Shown: positions 1 to 8,294, counted from the first letter of the stretch. The stretch: DNA of 25,432 nt from Peptococcaceae bacterium (GCA_003509545.1 DOLC01000072.1:1-25432); one strand, 5' to 3'. Notes: a model not told the origin generated them from the letters alone. Numbers and translations are program-made.

Positions 1-128
1 CGCAAGGATACATGCCCTCGGGCCTGCCTTCGCCTTTCGCCAAGCTTAAGTTTGGCTAGCCGCGAAAGCTTGCTCGCTCGCTTCCAAGCCCAAGCAGGCC
101 TGGCCTGCAAAAAGTGGGGATAACTCAG
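1..128 (+). mobile_element. Foldback/MITE-like element, copy 1 (cut by window start)
   Basis: This is the right-hand part of the same non-coding element seen in full at 8371-8636 and 17127-17400. From about position 11 to 128 it matches the reverse complement of the 8371-8636 copy with roughly two differences. It ends in the same terminus, GGGGATAACTCAG. The left half lies outside the window, so its length and target duplication cannot be checked; the right-hand duplicate would begin at 129. It carries no gene. Its near identity to copy 2 suggests both moved recently or that they exchange sequence. It lies in the orientation opposite to copy 2. Confidence 0.85.
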
Positions 129-355
129 GTTCATGGCGCCAGCGGCGGCATCAACAGAAGGATGAAAATGCTAAAGCGTATTTTCGGGGTAGTCCCCCTG
201 GCCCTCTAAAAGACCACCAACCCAGGGAACCTTTTCCCGGCCCGAACCGTTACATTAGATGTCAGGGGAAAATAGGCCCGGGAAAGGAGGCCAAGAAGTA
301 TCCCGAGGGTGCCCCTGGAACAGAACGATGAAAATTAAAGGAGGTTCGGCAAGAA
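129..355. other. Intergenic leader of the SLH gene, no gene seen
   Basis: This stretch between repeat copy 1 and the SLH-protein gene holds no convincing gene. It contains small hairpin-capable runs (GGGGTAGTCCCC near 187-198 and GGGAACCTTTTCCC near 225-238) and, at 337-344, the AAAGGAGG ribosome binding site of the next gene. The promoter of the SLH gene should lie here, but I could not pick out a convincing -35/-10 pair. A 15-codon frame at 162-209 begins like a signal peptide and is noted only as a possible relic. Confidence 0.5.
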
Positions 356-2536
356 GTGGGTACGCCCTACCGAAGTCTCATAAAGGGCGGTTTGCTGACA
401 GTCGCTTTCCTTTGGGCATGCCTGGCTCTTTTACCGGGAGCCGGCCGGGCGGAAGCCCAACCTACGGTGACCCTGGAACAGGCCATCGAGAAAGTCAAAG
501 GCGTTTTCGAGGTGCCGGCGGACTTCACCCAATTCTCCTCCGGCTATCAGCAGGATGAGGAAAGACAAAGCTGGCACCTGACCTGGCAGACGACCAAAGA
601 ACCCGGCGGGGTCATGAATGTTGCGGTGGATGCCCAGACGGGTGAGATTTTTAGTATGGACCTGTGGCGCCACAGGCCGGAAACCGGGGCCCAACTTCCG
701 GCCCTTTCCCGGGAGGAGGCCCTTAAGATAGCCGAGGAACTGCTGCGCCGCCTGCAGCCCTCCCGGATGGGAGAACTGAGCCTGCAGATCGGTGGCGAAG
801 AGCTTTTGCCCTTATGGGCCCGGCAACAATCTGCCTACAATTTCCGCTGGCAACGCCTGGTTAACGGCATCCCTTTCCCTGCCGACGGCGTCTCCATCTC
901 CGTGGACGCCCAAACGGGCAAAGTCACCTCTTACAATTTGCGGTGGACCCGGGCGGAGTTTCCCGATGCTACGAAAGCTATTTCCCTGGAAAGGGCCCGC
1001 CAGGCCTTTGACCAGGCGGGAATGCTCAAGCTCCAGTACTTCCGCCCGTATCCCTCCGAGCCCAGACAGAAAATGCCGATAATGCTCGTCTACCGCCTGG
1101 ACCACCCCTCCGGCGGCGCCATAGACGCCTTGACGGGGGAGCCCGTTGACCTGGACGGCGGGTGGATGGGGCTTCCCGGGGGCATGGGGGCCTATGATCG
1201 GGAACGGGCCGCCCAGGCGTCTGAACAACAGTCTATTCCCCTTACGCCGGAAGAAATCCGGGAGATCCAAGAAACCACCAGGCTCATTTCCCAGCAGGAG
1301 GCCGAAGCCGTCGTACGCCAATGGGTCCGCATTCCCCAGGATTGCAAACTTAACAGTGCCGCCCTCACGGCCGACACCTGGACGGACCCGCCTCTCCGCA
1401 CCTGGAACTTCTCCTGGAGCAACCAACAAGCCGACCAGAACTGCCGCTACGTTCACGCCCAGGTTAACGCCGTCACCGGAGAACTGCTGAGCTTCCACAT
1501 AGGCCCCTTCCCCGGTGAAAGCGGGAAAGAAGCGCCAAGGCTAACCCGCAAGGAGGCCCAAGCCAAGGCCGAGGCCTTCCTCCAGAAGATCCAGCCCGAA
1601 CGCTTCCGCCAGGTTGAACCGGTGGAAGACCGGTATCTGGGGCCCATCCGTCCCCTGGAAGAAGAACTCCCGGCCTATCACCTTTTTTACTACCGCCGCC
1701 TGGTGAATAAGGTTCCTTATCCCGAGGACGGCTTCAGTATTACCGTGGATGCGGTCACCGGCGAGATTACCTCTTATAACCTCACCTGGTCCGACCTGGA
1801 GTTCCCGCCGGCCGAGGGGCTGTTATCTCCCGCGGAAGCCGCCGACCGGTATCTCTCCCGCCAGCCCCTAACCTTAAGCTACGCCGAGATTTATGGGCGC
1901 CGGGGGGAGCGGCAGATAAAGCTGGTATATCGTCCTACAGTTCTTCCAGGCGCCGTAGGGGCGGCCATGATCGAGGCCAAGACGGGCGAAGCCTTAGACT
2001 GGCAGGGAAAACCGGTGGCCCAGCAGCCGCGGCCCTACCTCTTTACCGATATCGCGGGTCACTGGGCGGAAAAGGAGATCTCCCTCCTCGGCCAGGCCGG
2101 TCTGTTCGGCGACTACGGTAATACCTTCCGCCCCCAGGAAAAGGTTATGGCAGCCCACCTCCTCCGAGCCATGATGGGCGCCCAGGACGGCGTGTGGGCC
2201 ACCGCCGGTCTGTCCGATGAACAGGTGCTGGACAGGGCCCGGCTGCGCGGCTGGGTAAAGGAGAATGTGGCACCGGGCGACGAAGTGAGCCGCCAGATGC
2301 TGGCCCGCCTAATGGTGCGCTTCCTGGGCCTCGACCTAGCGGCCCAGGCTCGGGACATCTACAGGGTGCCCTTCGCGGACGCCGCAGAAATACCCTCCGA
2401 TTCCCTCGGCTATGTGGCCTTGAGCTACGGTCTGGGCATCCTGCAAGGGGACGGCCGCCTCTTCCGGCCCGTGGAGCCTGTATCTCGCGCCGAAGCTGCC
2501 GTGGCCCTGGCGAGAGCCCTGAAGCTGGAAAACTAG
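356..2536 (+). CDS. Exported YcdB/YcdC-repeat protein with C-terminal S-layer homology domains
   Basis: The 726-residue protein is probably secreted and held on the cell wall; its molecular role is unknown. Residues 1 to about 33 form a signal peptide (basic start, hydrophobic core, AEA near the likely cleavage site). Two long related units follow, each with PepSY-like beta/alpha segments. The clearest repeated motif is RLVNGIPFPADG near 167 and RLVNKVPYPEDG near 447, each followed by DAxTGxxTSYNLxW. This pattern fits the YcdB/YcdC domain family. From about 560 to the end lie SLH-type segments (FTDIAGHWAEKEI, then VPFADAAEIPSDSLGYV and a third partial repeat), which usually bind secondary cell-wall polysaccharide. 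The start is GTG, 11 nt after AAAGGAGG. A strong terminator follows. It converges on the sigma/anti-sigma pair; a link between them is only inferred. Confidence 0.85.
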   Translation: MGTPYRSLIKGGLLTVAFLWACLALLPGAGRAEAQPTVTLEQAIEKVKGVFEVPADFTQFSSGYQQDEERQSWHLTWQTTKEPGGVMNVAVDAQTGEIFSMDLWRHRPETGAQLPALSREEALKIAEELLRRLQPSRMGELSLQIGGEELLPLWARQQSAYNFRWQRLVNGIPFPADGVSISVDAQTGKVTSYNLRWTRAEFPDATKAISLERARQAFDQAGMLKLQYFRPYPSEPRQKMPIMLVYRLDHPSGGAIDALTGEPVDLDGGWMGLPGGMGAYDRERAAQASEQQSIPLTPEEIREIQETTRLISQQEAEAVVRQWVRIPQDCKLNSAALTADTWTDPPLRTWNFSWSNQQADQNCRYVHAQVNAVTGELLSFHIGPFPGESGKEAPRLTRKEAQAKAEAFLQKIQPERFRQVEPVEDRYLGPIRPLEEELPAYHLFYYRRLVNKVPYPEDGFSITVDAVTGEITSYNLTWSDLEFPPAEGLLSPAEAADRYLSRQPLTLSYAEIYGRRGERQIKLVYRPTVLPGAVGAAMIEAKTGEALDWQGKPVAQQPRPYLFTDIAGHWAEKEISLLGQAGLFGDYGNTFRPQEKVMAAHLLRAMMGAQDGVWATAGLSDEQVLDRARLRGWVKENVAPGDEVSRQMLARLMVRFLGLDLAAQARDIYRVPFADAAEIPSDSLGYVALSYGLGILQGDGRLFRPVEPVSRAEAAVALARALKLEN

Positions 2537-2557
2537 TAACGGGGCCGGTAACGGCCG

Positions 2558-2591
2558 GGCCCCCGGCCAAAACGCCGGGGGCCTATTTTTC
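2558..2591 (+). terminator. Rho-independent terminator after the SLH gene
   Basis: A perfect 10-bp stem (GGCCCCCGGC with GCCGGGGGCC, 2558-2567 and 2574-2583) closes a 6-nt loop and is followed by TATTTTTCTT. It starts 21 nt after the SLH-protein stop codon. The T-run lies only on the plus-strand side, so it should end plus-strand transcripts and not those of the converging gene. Confidence 0.92.
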
Positions 2592-2685
2592 TTCCCCTCT
2601 AACCTCCGGGCCACCCATCACCTTACTCCTCCAAACCCTTCTCCGGGGGGAATACGGCACCTCGCCCCGCGGAAGGGACACGCGC

Positions 2686-3498
2686 TCACTCCTGTGCCGG
2701 GCCCGGGGCCTTGCCGAGGGAAGCCGCAATTCTAATGATATCTTCTCTTGCAATGTTTCCCTTTACCTGCACGGCTACCCCGTCGTCATCCTGAAAATAC
2801 AGGGTGTAAGAATGCCCATCCGAAGTTAACCGCGCCTCCCGGCCCGAAACAGTGATGATCTCCTCCTGGGCCCCGGGACCGGAGGAAAAGACGCCCCGTT
2901 CTTCCGCCGTTCTGGTCTGAAGGATTTCTACCGTCTGGGAACCCTTTCCGTAGATCAGCCTAACGCGACCGGCGTCGGCCCCTCCGGTTTCGGCCGGGGC
3001 CACTTCCACGCCCTTGAGCTCGAATCCCAGAGGCAAGTAAGCCGGCCATTTTACGGCAAAGGGAAATTCTCTATCCTCCAACTCGGCACGCAACGCCCTC
3101 CCTGCCTCAGGCGCATCTGCCCCTAAAGACTCCTGCCGATCCCGTATAATTTCATGGGCCCCTTGCATAACAACGCCGGGCGGGGTGCTCCCTCCCCCTT
3201 GCTCCTCGGTGACCATCATGCTGGCTCGCCCTTGCGCCAAGCCCAAGACTTGGCGGCCCCAGCCGGCTATCACTCCAGGATAAAAAACGGCCGGTACACC
3301 GGCTAATAGGAACACCAAAACGGCCGCAGCCACCAAAAAACGCCTCCGGCGAAGCTTTTTCTCCTCTGAGCGTCTCCTCTGGACCGCCCGCCAAACCTCG
3401 GCCCACTGGTCATCCGTCGGTGTGGGAACGGGCTGCCTCTCTATCTCCCGGATTATAACTTCTTTTAGCAGCCGCTCCCAATAGCCCTCATGAGCCAT
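2686..3498 (-). CDS. Membrane-anchored probable anti-sigma factor, DUF4367-like C-terminus
   Basis: The protein has about 270 residues. A soluble, charged N-terminal part (1-53) ends in a run of basic residues (KKLRRRRF). One membrane helix follows at about 54-78 (VAAAVLVFLLAGVPAVF), then an outer region. Its last about 115 residues resemble the DUF4367 family (FAVKWPAYLPLGFELKGVEV, later GREARLTSDGHSYTLYF and a final REDIIRIAASLG helix). It directly follows an ECF sigma gene, so it probably binds that sigma factor through its cytoplasmic part and senses an envelope signal outside. No zinc-finger HxxxCxxC motif is visible, so the anti-sigma role rests on context and topology. The start is uncertain: ATG at 3498 is used here; a GTG at 3513, overlapping the sigma gene, has a CAGGAG site 8 nt upstream and is equally possible. 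Confidence 0.75.
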   Translation of the reverse strand: MAHEGYWERLLKEVIIREIERQPVPTPTDDQWAEVWRAVQRRRSEEKKLRRRRFLVAAAVLVFLLAGVPAVFYPGVIAGWGRQVLGLAQGRASMMVTEEQGGGSTPPGVVMQGAHEIIRDRQESLGADAPEAGRALRAELEDREFPFAVKWPAYLPLGFELKGVEVAPAETGGADAGRVRLIYGKGSQTVEILQTRTAEERGVFSSGPGAQEEIITVSGREARLTSDGHSYTLYFQDDDGVAVQVKGNIAREDIIRIAASLGKAPGPAQE

Positions 3499-3506
3499 CT
3501 CCAGGG

Positions 3507-4031
3507 TCAACACCTCCTGAGCTCCTGCACTTCCCGGGCCATCTCGCATTTGCCTTTGAGGTAGCTTAAGGCCCGGTGTAATCGTGATTTCACCGTACCC
3601 TCCTTGACTTGCATTATCTCGGCCGTTTCCCTTACCGAAAAATCGCAGTAAAACCGCAAATAGATAATTTGTCTATAAGTGGCCGGTAATTGTTGTAATA
3701 AGTAATATACCAAGACTTTATTCTCAGCGGCCAGAAAACCCGCGTCTTGTGAGCTCGGTCCGACCGCAGCCTGCTCCCTTACCTGTGACTTCCTGTGTTT
3801 GCGCCACAGATCGATGGCCTTGCGAGCGGTAACCGTTTTGAGCCACCGCAAGAGATTGTCTTCCCCGGGCAACTTGTCGAAATGAGTGAAAACTTCGATA
3901 AAGGCCTCCTGGGTGGCATCTTCCGCCAGGTTGTAATCCTTAAGTATGGCCCAGGCCGTGTAAAAGGCCTGGGAATAAAAACTCTCATAGATGATGCGGA
4001 ACTCTCTTTCGTCCTGGGAGGGGTAACTCAA
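3507..4031 (-). CDS. ECF-type RNA polymerase sigma factor
   Basis: This sigma-70 family protein of the extracytoplasmic-function group has region 2 (YTAWAILKDYNLAEDATQEAFIEVF: core binding and -10 recognition) and region 4 (LPATYRQIIYLRFYCDFSVRETAEIMQVKEGTVKSRLHRAL: the helix-turn-helix for the -35 element), joined by a short linker. There is no region 1 or 3, as expected for ECF factors. The following gene, 8 nt on, looks like its membrane anti-sigma partner. The start is uncertain. A TTG at 4031 places region 2 close to the N-terminus, as usual in the family, but its AGGGAAGGG site is far (about 13 nt). An ATG at 4091 would add 20 atypical residues and lacks a ribosome binding site. The AT-rich gap at about 4195-4245 may hold its promoter. 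The target genes are unknown. Confidence 0.88.
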   Translation of the reverse strand: MSYPSQDEREFRIIYESFYSQAFYTAWAILKDYNLAEDATQEAFIEVFTHFDKLPGEDNLLRWLKTVTARKAIDLWRKHRKSQVREQAAVGPSSQDAGFLAAENKVLVYYLLQQLPATYRQIIYLRFYCDFSVRETAEIMQVKEGTVKSRLHRALSYLKGKCEMAREVQELRRC

Positions 4032-4236
4032 AACCGAACACCAGCCCTTCCCTCTGAGGGGTAATAAAACGGCAGGGTATCGCCGGGGCATCTGCGTTTT
4101 TAGGGGTCGGCAGCCGGACGGGCTATTCTTCTGCGTTTGGGGCCGCGCCTTCCCTCGAAATTCGCACCAAAAAGTCGAGAGGGCGGACTTGTTGCCAAAG
4201 AAATAGTAATTAATACCTTTTAAGGAGAATCATAAG

Positions 4237-4932
4237 CTAACTTGATAAAATATGGAAGTCCCTTTTTTCCCCTAAATTATAGCTCGCCCACCGCAGCTTT
4301 TCCACCAGGGGCTGGAGGCGCTCGTGGTGCATGCGGTAGCTTACCCGGTTGGCGATGAGCCGGGCCGTGGCCTGAAAGATGGACTTTACTTCCACCAGGT
4401 CGTTCTCCTTTAAGGTCCTACCCGTGGAAACGATATCCACAATGAGATCCGCCAGGCCCACGTGGGGAGCCAGCTCGATATTTCCATGCAGCTTAATGAT
4501 CTCTACCTGCTGCCCCAGGTCGGAAAAAAAGCGGGCCGCCACCCGGGGAAACTTGGTGGCCACCCGGCGGCTCCCGGCCAGCAGGGTTTCCAAGGAACCC
4601 CCCGCTTCTTCCCACTTCCTTCGCGGGGCGGCCACCACAAAGCGGCAGTAGCCGAAGCCCAAATCTGCCAGTTCGAATACATCGGCCCCGCTTTCCACTA
4701 AGGTATCCTTCCCTACAATCCCCAGGTCGGCCGCCCCATGTTCGACATAAGTAGGTACATCGGTGGGCCGGCAGACGATATAGCGCAGGGATTCTCGCGG
4801 AAAGCCGAAGGTGAGCTGCCTCGCCTCCGTGGAGACCCCCTCCACCGGCAGGCCCGCGACGGACAAAAGTTTTATAGTCTCCTGCCCCAACTTCCCCTTA
4901 GGCAGGGCTATGGTGACCACCATGTCATTCAT
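4237..4932 (-). CDS. hisG: ATP phosphoribosyltransferase catalytic subunit, short form (HisG)
   Basis: HisG joins ATP and PRPP to give phosphoribosyl-ATP, the first and feedback-controlled step of histidine synthesis. At about 231 residues it is the short form, which lacks the C-terminal regulatory domain and works as a hetero-octamer with HisZ. Visible signatures are the N-terminal IALPKGKLG, the ELADLGFGYCRFVVAAP segment and the PRPP-binding loop DIVSTGRTLKENDLVEV. hisZ lies directly upstream and overlaps it, which agrees with the short form. ATG at 4932 is preceded by AGAGGTG; a second ATG at 4923, just after the hisZ stop and giving MVVTIALPKG, is an equally good start. No other his gene follows; the next gene downstream is the sigma factor. 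Confidence 0.95.
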   Translation of the reverse strand: MNDMVVTIALPKGKLGQETIKLLSVAGLPVEGVSTEARQLTFGFPRESLRYIVCRPTDVPTYVEHGAADLGIVGKDTLVESGADVFELADLGFGYCRFVVAAPRRKWEEAGGSLETLLAGSRRVATKFPRVAARFFSDLGQQVEIIKLHGNIELAPHVGLADLIVDIVSTGRTLKENDLVEVKSIFQATARLIANRVSYRMHHERLQPLVEKLRWASYNLGEKRDFHILSS

Positions 4933-6115
4933 TCCCTTCACCTCTGGATACCCACACAGGGGAAAGCTTCCGTTCCGCCGCCTCCCTGGCCGCCTCCTCC
5001 CGGGTCTTCAGGTCCCAAGCCAGCTCCACCCGGGCCCCGGTTAACCGCAATTCCCGCGCCCGCATGAGAACGCCAGCCAGGTCTTCCCCGGCCACCAAAT
5101 AACCCGTCGGGCTCTCCTCGGGAGGCAAATCCAGGCTGTTCTTGACCGTTAACACCCGCTCCAGGCCCACGGCAAATCCAGTAGCCGGGCAGGGATAGCC
5201 GAACTCCTGCAGCAGCTCGTCGTATCGGCCTCCGCCCAAGACGGGAAACCCCAGCCCGGCCGTATAACCTTCAAACACGAGACCGGTATAATAATCGAAA
5301 TCCCTCAAAATGCCCAGGTCGACGAAGAGATAGGGTCCCAGGCCGTAGCGCTCCAGGACGGCCAGAACTTCTTCCAAGTGCTCCAGGTGCTCCCGGGCCG
5401 CCTTCATTTTGTTAATAGGGCCGGCTCCCCGCAGGGCCTCCCGGCCGCCATGCAGGGTAAAGAGCAGTTCCAGACACCGCCGGGCATCGCCCTTTAGACC
5501 GTACTCCTCACAAAGGTAACTGAGGCGCACCCAGTCTTTGCCCACCATGGCTTCCTTTACTCTAGCCAGGGCCTTTCCGGGCAAGTTCAGCTCGGCCAGT
5601 ACTCCCTTAGTCACCGCCACCTGTCCCAAGCCTACCAGGAACTCCTTGAGGCCCGCCTTAAGGAGGGCTTCCACCGCTAGGGCCACCACTTCGCAGTCGG
5701 CGCCCACGCCGCTGGCCCCCAGGAGCTCTACGCCGGCCTGATGGAACTCCCGGCGCCGGCCGCGGGCAGGGTCTTCATACCGGAATACGGTAGCACTGTA
5801 GCAGAGGCGCAAGGGGAGCTTCTCCCTCTTGAGGCGGGTTGCCACCAGGCGGGCTATCGGCGCCGTCATTTCCGGCCGCAGGGCCAAAACCCGACCCTGC
5901 CGGTCGATAAACTTATACAGCACATCCTCACGGCCGGTGGCCTGTCCGGCCTGGAAAACTTCCACAAACTCAAAGGTTGGGGTTACCACCTCCTGGTAAC
6001 CCCAGCCCTGGAAAAGCGTTAGCAGTTTATATTCCAAATCCCGTTTGGCCGCCGCCGCTTCGGGGAGAAAATCATCAACCCCCTCGGGCAACTGCAGTTG
6101 TCGGTTAAGACTCAA
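4925..6115 (-). CDS. hisZ: ATP phosphoribosyltransferase regulatory subunit (HisZ)
   Basis: HisZ is a paralogue of histidyl-tRNA synthetase that no longer charges tRNA. It binds HisG and carries histidine feedback control. The 396 residues contain class II synthetase features: an N-terminal GVDDFLPEAAAAKRDLE segment, motif-2-like FRYEDPARGRRREFHQAGVE at about 110-130, and a late GLGFPVLGGGRYDELL segment. The usual anticodon-binding domain of HisRS is missing or much reduced, and the gene sits against short-form hisG; together these favour HisZ over HisS. The start is TTG at 6115, supported by GAGGTGAGG 4 nt upstream. A leader of roughly 190-250 nt separates it from the divergent marR promoter; no T-box motif was seen there. 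Confidence 0.93.
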   Translation of the reverse strand: MSLNRQLQLPEGVDDFLPEAAAAKRDLEYKLLTLFQGWGYQEVVTPTFEFVEVFQAGQATGREDVLYKFIDRQGRVLALRPEMTAPIARLVATRLKREKLPLRLCYSATVFRYEDPARGRRREFHQAGVELLGASGVGADCEVVALAVEALLKAGLKEFLVGLGQVAVTKGVLAELNLPGKALARVKEAMVGKDWVRLSYLCEEYGLKGDARRCLELLFTLHGGREALRGAGPINKMKAAREHLEHLEEVLAVLERYGLGPYLFVDLGILRDFDYYTGLVFEGYTAGLGFPVLGGGRYDELLQEFGYPCPATGFAVGLERVLTVKNSLDLPPEESPTGYLVAGEDLAGVLMRARELRLTGARVELAWDLKTREEAAREAAERKLSPVWVSRGEGNE

Positions 6116-6285
6116 AGCGGCCTCACCTCAATGACAAAATTGTATCCGTTGGGAAGCCGGTATATTGCTACCGTAATCATAACACCTAGCCCAAAGGAGG
6201 GGCAAGATCCTTTTTGTGAGGCCGGCCCTCGGACCTGGCACAAGATCTTCGGCCGACAGGGATATTTTTCGTCGTCGCGGCGGCC

Positions 6286-6314
6286 TTGCACCGGACGCCC
6301 AATTATGTTAGTAT
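6286..6314 (+). promoter_or_regulatory. Candidate sigma-A promoter of the marR-MATE operon
   Basis: TTGCAC at 6286-6291 and TAGTAT at 6309-6314 are spaced by 17 nt. Transcription would start near 6320, about 50 nt before the marR start. The match to consensus is moderate. A palindrome overlapping its -10 box supports this as the regulated promoter. Confidence 0.5.
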
Positions 6315-6329
6315 TCTTACCGTATGAAT
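6313..6329. promoter_or_regulatory. Candidate MarR operator, 17-bp imperfect palindrome
   Basis: ATTCTTAC-C-GTATGAAT is an inverted repeat with 8-bp arms and one mismatch (GTAAGAAT expected, GTATGAAT found). It overlaps the end of the -10 box and the predicted transcription start of the marR-MATE operon. MarR dimers usually bind palindromes of this size at their own promoters, so autorepression is the natural inference. Binding is not shown by the sequence. Confidence 0.5.
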
Positions 6330-6369
6330 TTTAACTATCTCGGGATCCGTAAAGGGTTGGAGGAAGACC

Positions 6370-6840
6370 ATGGCGCGGGAAGTTATAGATTCTGTAGATA
6401 GGGAGACGGCCCGTGAGCTGTACGGCCTCCTTACCAAATTCATGGGACTATACCATAAGAAGTTTCTGTGCGTCCTTCGCTCCTCGGGCGGTTGCGAGGC
6501 AAGGTTAAAGAAAAACCAGCAGAAGTTGATCTGCCATCTTTTCTTCGAAGGAGAGGCCACCCCCAGTGAGCTCAGCAGAAAGGTAGGCCTGGAGAAGGGT
6601 AGCCTCACAACGTTATTAGATTCCTTGGAAAAGATCGGGTTTATCGCCCGTAAAGGAGACCCCCGGGACCGAAGAAAAACCCTGGTGTCCCTCACGCCCC
6701 GGGGACGGGCTCATATGGAAGAAGTAACGGCCCGTCAGAGGGACATAATCCTCGAACTCCTGAAAAAGCTTGGGCGCCCAGAGGCCGACGAATTAATAGC
6801 CAGTTTAAAAAAAGCAGTGGACATCCTTGAGCGGCTATGA
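6370..6840 (+). CDS. MarR-family transcriptional regulator
   Basis: The 156-residue protein has the winged helix-turn-helix of MarR regulators. The HTH lies at about 62-90 (GEATPSELSRKVGLEKGSLT then LLDSLEKIGFI) and the wing at about 94-112 (RKGDPRDRRKTLVSLTPRG), with the DxRxRR motif typical of the family. Flanking helices at 5-38 and 113-156 would form the dimer interface. The gene starts with ATG, 6 nt after GGAGG, and lies 15 nt before a MATE efflux gene, so it most likely represses itself and the pump until a toxic ligand binds. The upstream palindrome at 6313-6329 is the likely site. The ligand cannot be read from the sequence. Confidence 0.93.
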   Translation: MAREVIDSVDRETARELYGLLTKFMGLYHKKFLCVLRSSGGCEARLKKNQQKLICHLFFEGEATPSELSRKVGLEKGSLTTLLDSLEKIGFIARKGDPRDRRKTLVSLTPRGRAHMEEVTARQRDIILELLKKLGRPEADELIASLKKAVDILERL

Positions 6841-6855
6841 AAGGGTGGAAGCCAA

Positions 6856-8241
6856 ATGAACCAAGGGGAACAGACTCGCGAACTGGAGCTGGCCCCTATC
6901 GGCCGCCTGCTGTGGAAGTTCGCGCTACCGGCCATAACGGGCATGCTGGTGAACGCCCTTTATAATGTAGTGGACCGGATAGTGGTAGGAAGAGGAGTCG
7001 GCAAGCTGGCCATAGCCGCCACCACGGTGGCCTTTCCCGTAATGCTGGTGCTTATGGCTCTTTCCATGTTGGTGGGTATGGGAGCAACCGCCCTCATATC
7101 CATCCGCCTGGGAGAAAAGAAAAAAGAAGAGGCCGACCTCATCGCCGGGAACGCCCTCACCCTCTTGGTGCTGGTGGCCGGCTGCGCCTCGGCTGTCGGC
7201 CTACTCTTCCTCGAGCCCCTGCTGCTCAACTTCGGCGCCCCGGAGAGCGTGCTGCCCTATGCCGTAGAATATACCCGCATAATCCTCCTCGGTAACGTCC
7301 TAATGACCCTGGGCTTCGGCCTGACCAACATGATAAGAGCCGAGGGCCATCCCCTGTTGGCGATGGTCCTGAACGTGGCCGGGGCTCTAAGCAATATCGT
7401 ACTTGACTACATAGCCGTTTTTCCCCTGGGCCTGGGCATAAAAGGAGCGGCCATGGCTACCGTAATCTCCCAGGGTATATCTGCCGCCGGGGCCCTTTAT
7501 TACTACCTTTCGGGCCGGAGCCTGGTGAAGCTTCGAGGGCGTAACCTCTTTCTGCGCAGATCCGTATGCTTAACCGTTTTCGCGGTAGGATTTCCTTATT
7601 TTGCTTTACAGCTGGTGCACAGCCTGCAGCAGGTGATTTTCAACAAGAGCCTGGCCCACTACGGCGGCGATTTGGCCATTGCCGCGGTAGGCGTTGTCTT
7701 TAGCCTGGGCACCTTTATGTTCATGCCGGTCATCGGTATCTCCCAGGCCGCCCAGCCCATCATCGGTTTCAACTACGGTGCGCGCAAGATGGAAAGGGTT
7801 AAGGCCACCCTCAAACTGGCCAGTTTTTGGGCCACCGTCATTATAGGCATTGGCTATACCGCCACCAGAATATGGCCGGAACAGCTCGTCGCTCTGTTCA
7901 GCCGCCAGGACGCGGAATTAATCGCCATGGCCGCCGAGGCTATGCATGTCCTCTTCCTCGTCCTTCCTGTCATAGGCTTCCAGATCGTGGGCTCGGGGTA
8001 TTTCCAGGCCACGGGCAAGCCCCTCCAGGGTACCTTGCTGACCCTCTCGCGCCAGGTTTTCCTGCTGATACCCCTTCTCCTCTTTCTCCCGCGGTTCTGG
8101 GGGCTGCCCGGCGTGTGGTGGACCATGCCCCTGTCGGATCTGGGCTCCACCCTGATAACGACGGCCTTCTTATATCACGATTTTCGGGCCGAGGCGGCCA
8201 GGGCGAGGGATATCCCGGTTCTAGGCAGAGAGGGCTCCTAG
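6856..8241 (+). CDS. MATE-family multidrug efflux transporter (MepA-like)
   Basis: This 461-residue integral membrane protein has about twelve hydrophobic segments in two related halves, the layout of MATE exporters, which use sodium or proton gradients to expel cationic drugs and other toxic compounds. Family features include the N-terminal PIGRLLWKFALPAITGMLVNALYNVVDRIVVG, the RAEGHPLLAMVLNVAGALSNIVLD segment in the first half, and ISQAAQPIIGFNYGARK and GYFQATGKPLQ in the second. Similarity is closest to the MepA subgroup, which is commonly controlled by a MarR-type regulator as here. The start ATG follows AGGGTGGAAGCC. It is the last gene of a two-gene operon and converges on the broken hemerythrin gene. 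Confidence 0.92.
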   Translation: MNQGEQTRELELAPIGRLLWKFALPAITGMLVNALYNVVDRIVVGRGVGKLAIAATTVAFPVMLVLMALSMLVGMGATALISIRLGEKKKEEADLIAGNALTLLVLVAGCASAVGLLFLEPLLLNFGAPESVLPYAVEYTRIILLGNVLMTLGFGLTNMIRAEGHPLLAMVLNVAGALSNIVLDYIAVFPLGLGIKGAAMATVISQGISAAGALYYYLSGRSLVKLRGRNLFLRRSVCLTVFAVGFPYFALQLVHSLQQVIFNKSLAHYGGDLAIAAVGVVFSLGTFMFMPVIGISQAAQPIIGFNYGARKMERVKATLKLASFWATVIIGIGYTATRIWPEQLVALFSRQDAELIAMAAEAMHVLFLVLPVIGFQIVGSGYFQATGKPLQGTLLTLSRQVFLLIPLLLFLPRFWGLPGVWWTMPLSDLGSTLITTAFLYHDFRAEAARARDIPVLGREGS

Positions 8242-8276
8242 GGCGTGGCTCCCGGCGGCCGGTAACCACCGGTGCG

Positions 8277-8294
8277 GCCGGCCTGGCGGCCGGC
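8277..8294. other. GC-only stem-loop between converging genes
   Basis: GCCGGCC and GGCCGGC form a perfect 7-bp stem around a TGGC loop, between the MATE stop (8241) and the hemerythrin stop (8298). Neither strand has a T-run after it, so it is not a standard intrinsic terminator. It may still slow polymerase or simply reflect GC-rich composition. Confidence 0.35.

Noticed and set aside
162..209. A 15-codon frame starting like a signal peptide, before the SLH gene
   Set aside because: Too short, with no good ribosome binding site spacing and no continuation in other frames; may be a relic or chance.
812..1498. A 228-codon open frame antisense to the SLH gene
   Set aside because: The sense strand has a signal peptide, repeated domains, SLH motifs and a terminator; the antisense frame shows no recognisable domain.
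6116..6285. His T-box leader upstream of hisZ
   Set aside because: The conserved T-box sequence (AGGGTGGNACCGCG-like) is absent. Two GATCTTG-like direct repeats were noted without a clear meaning.
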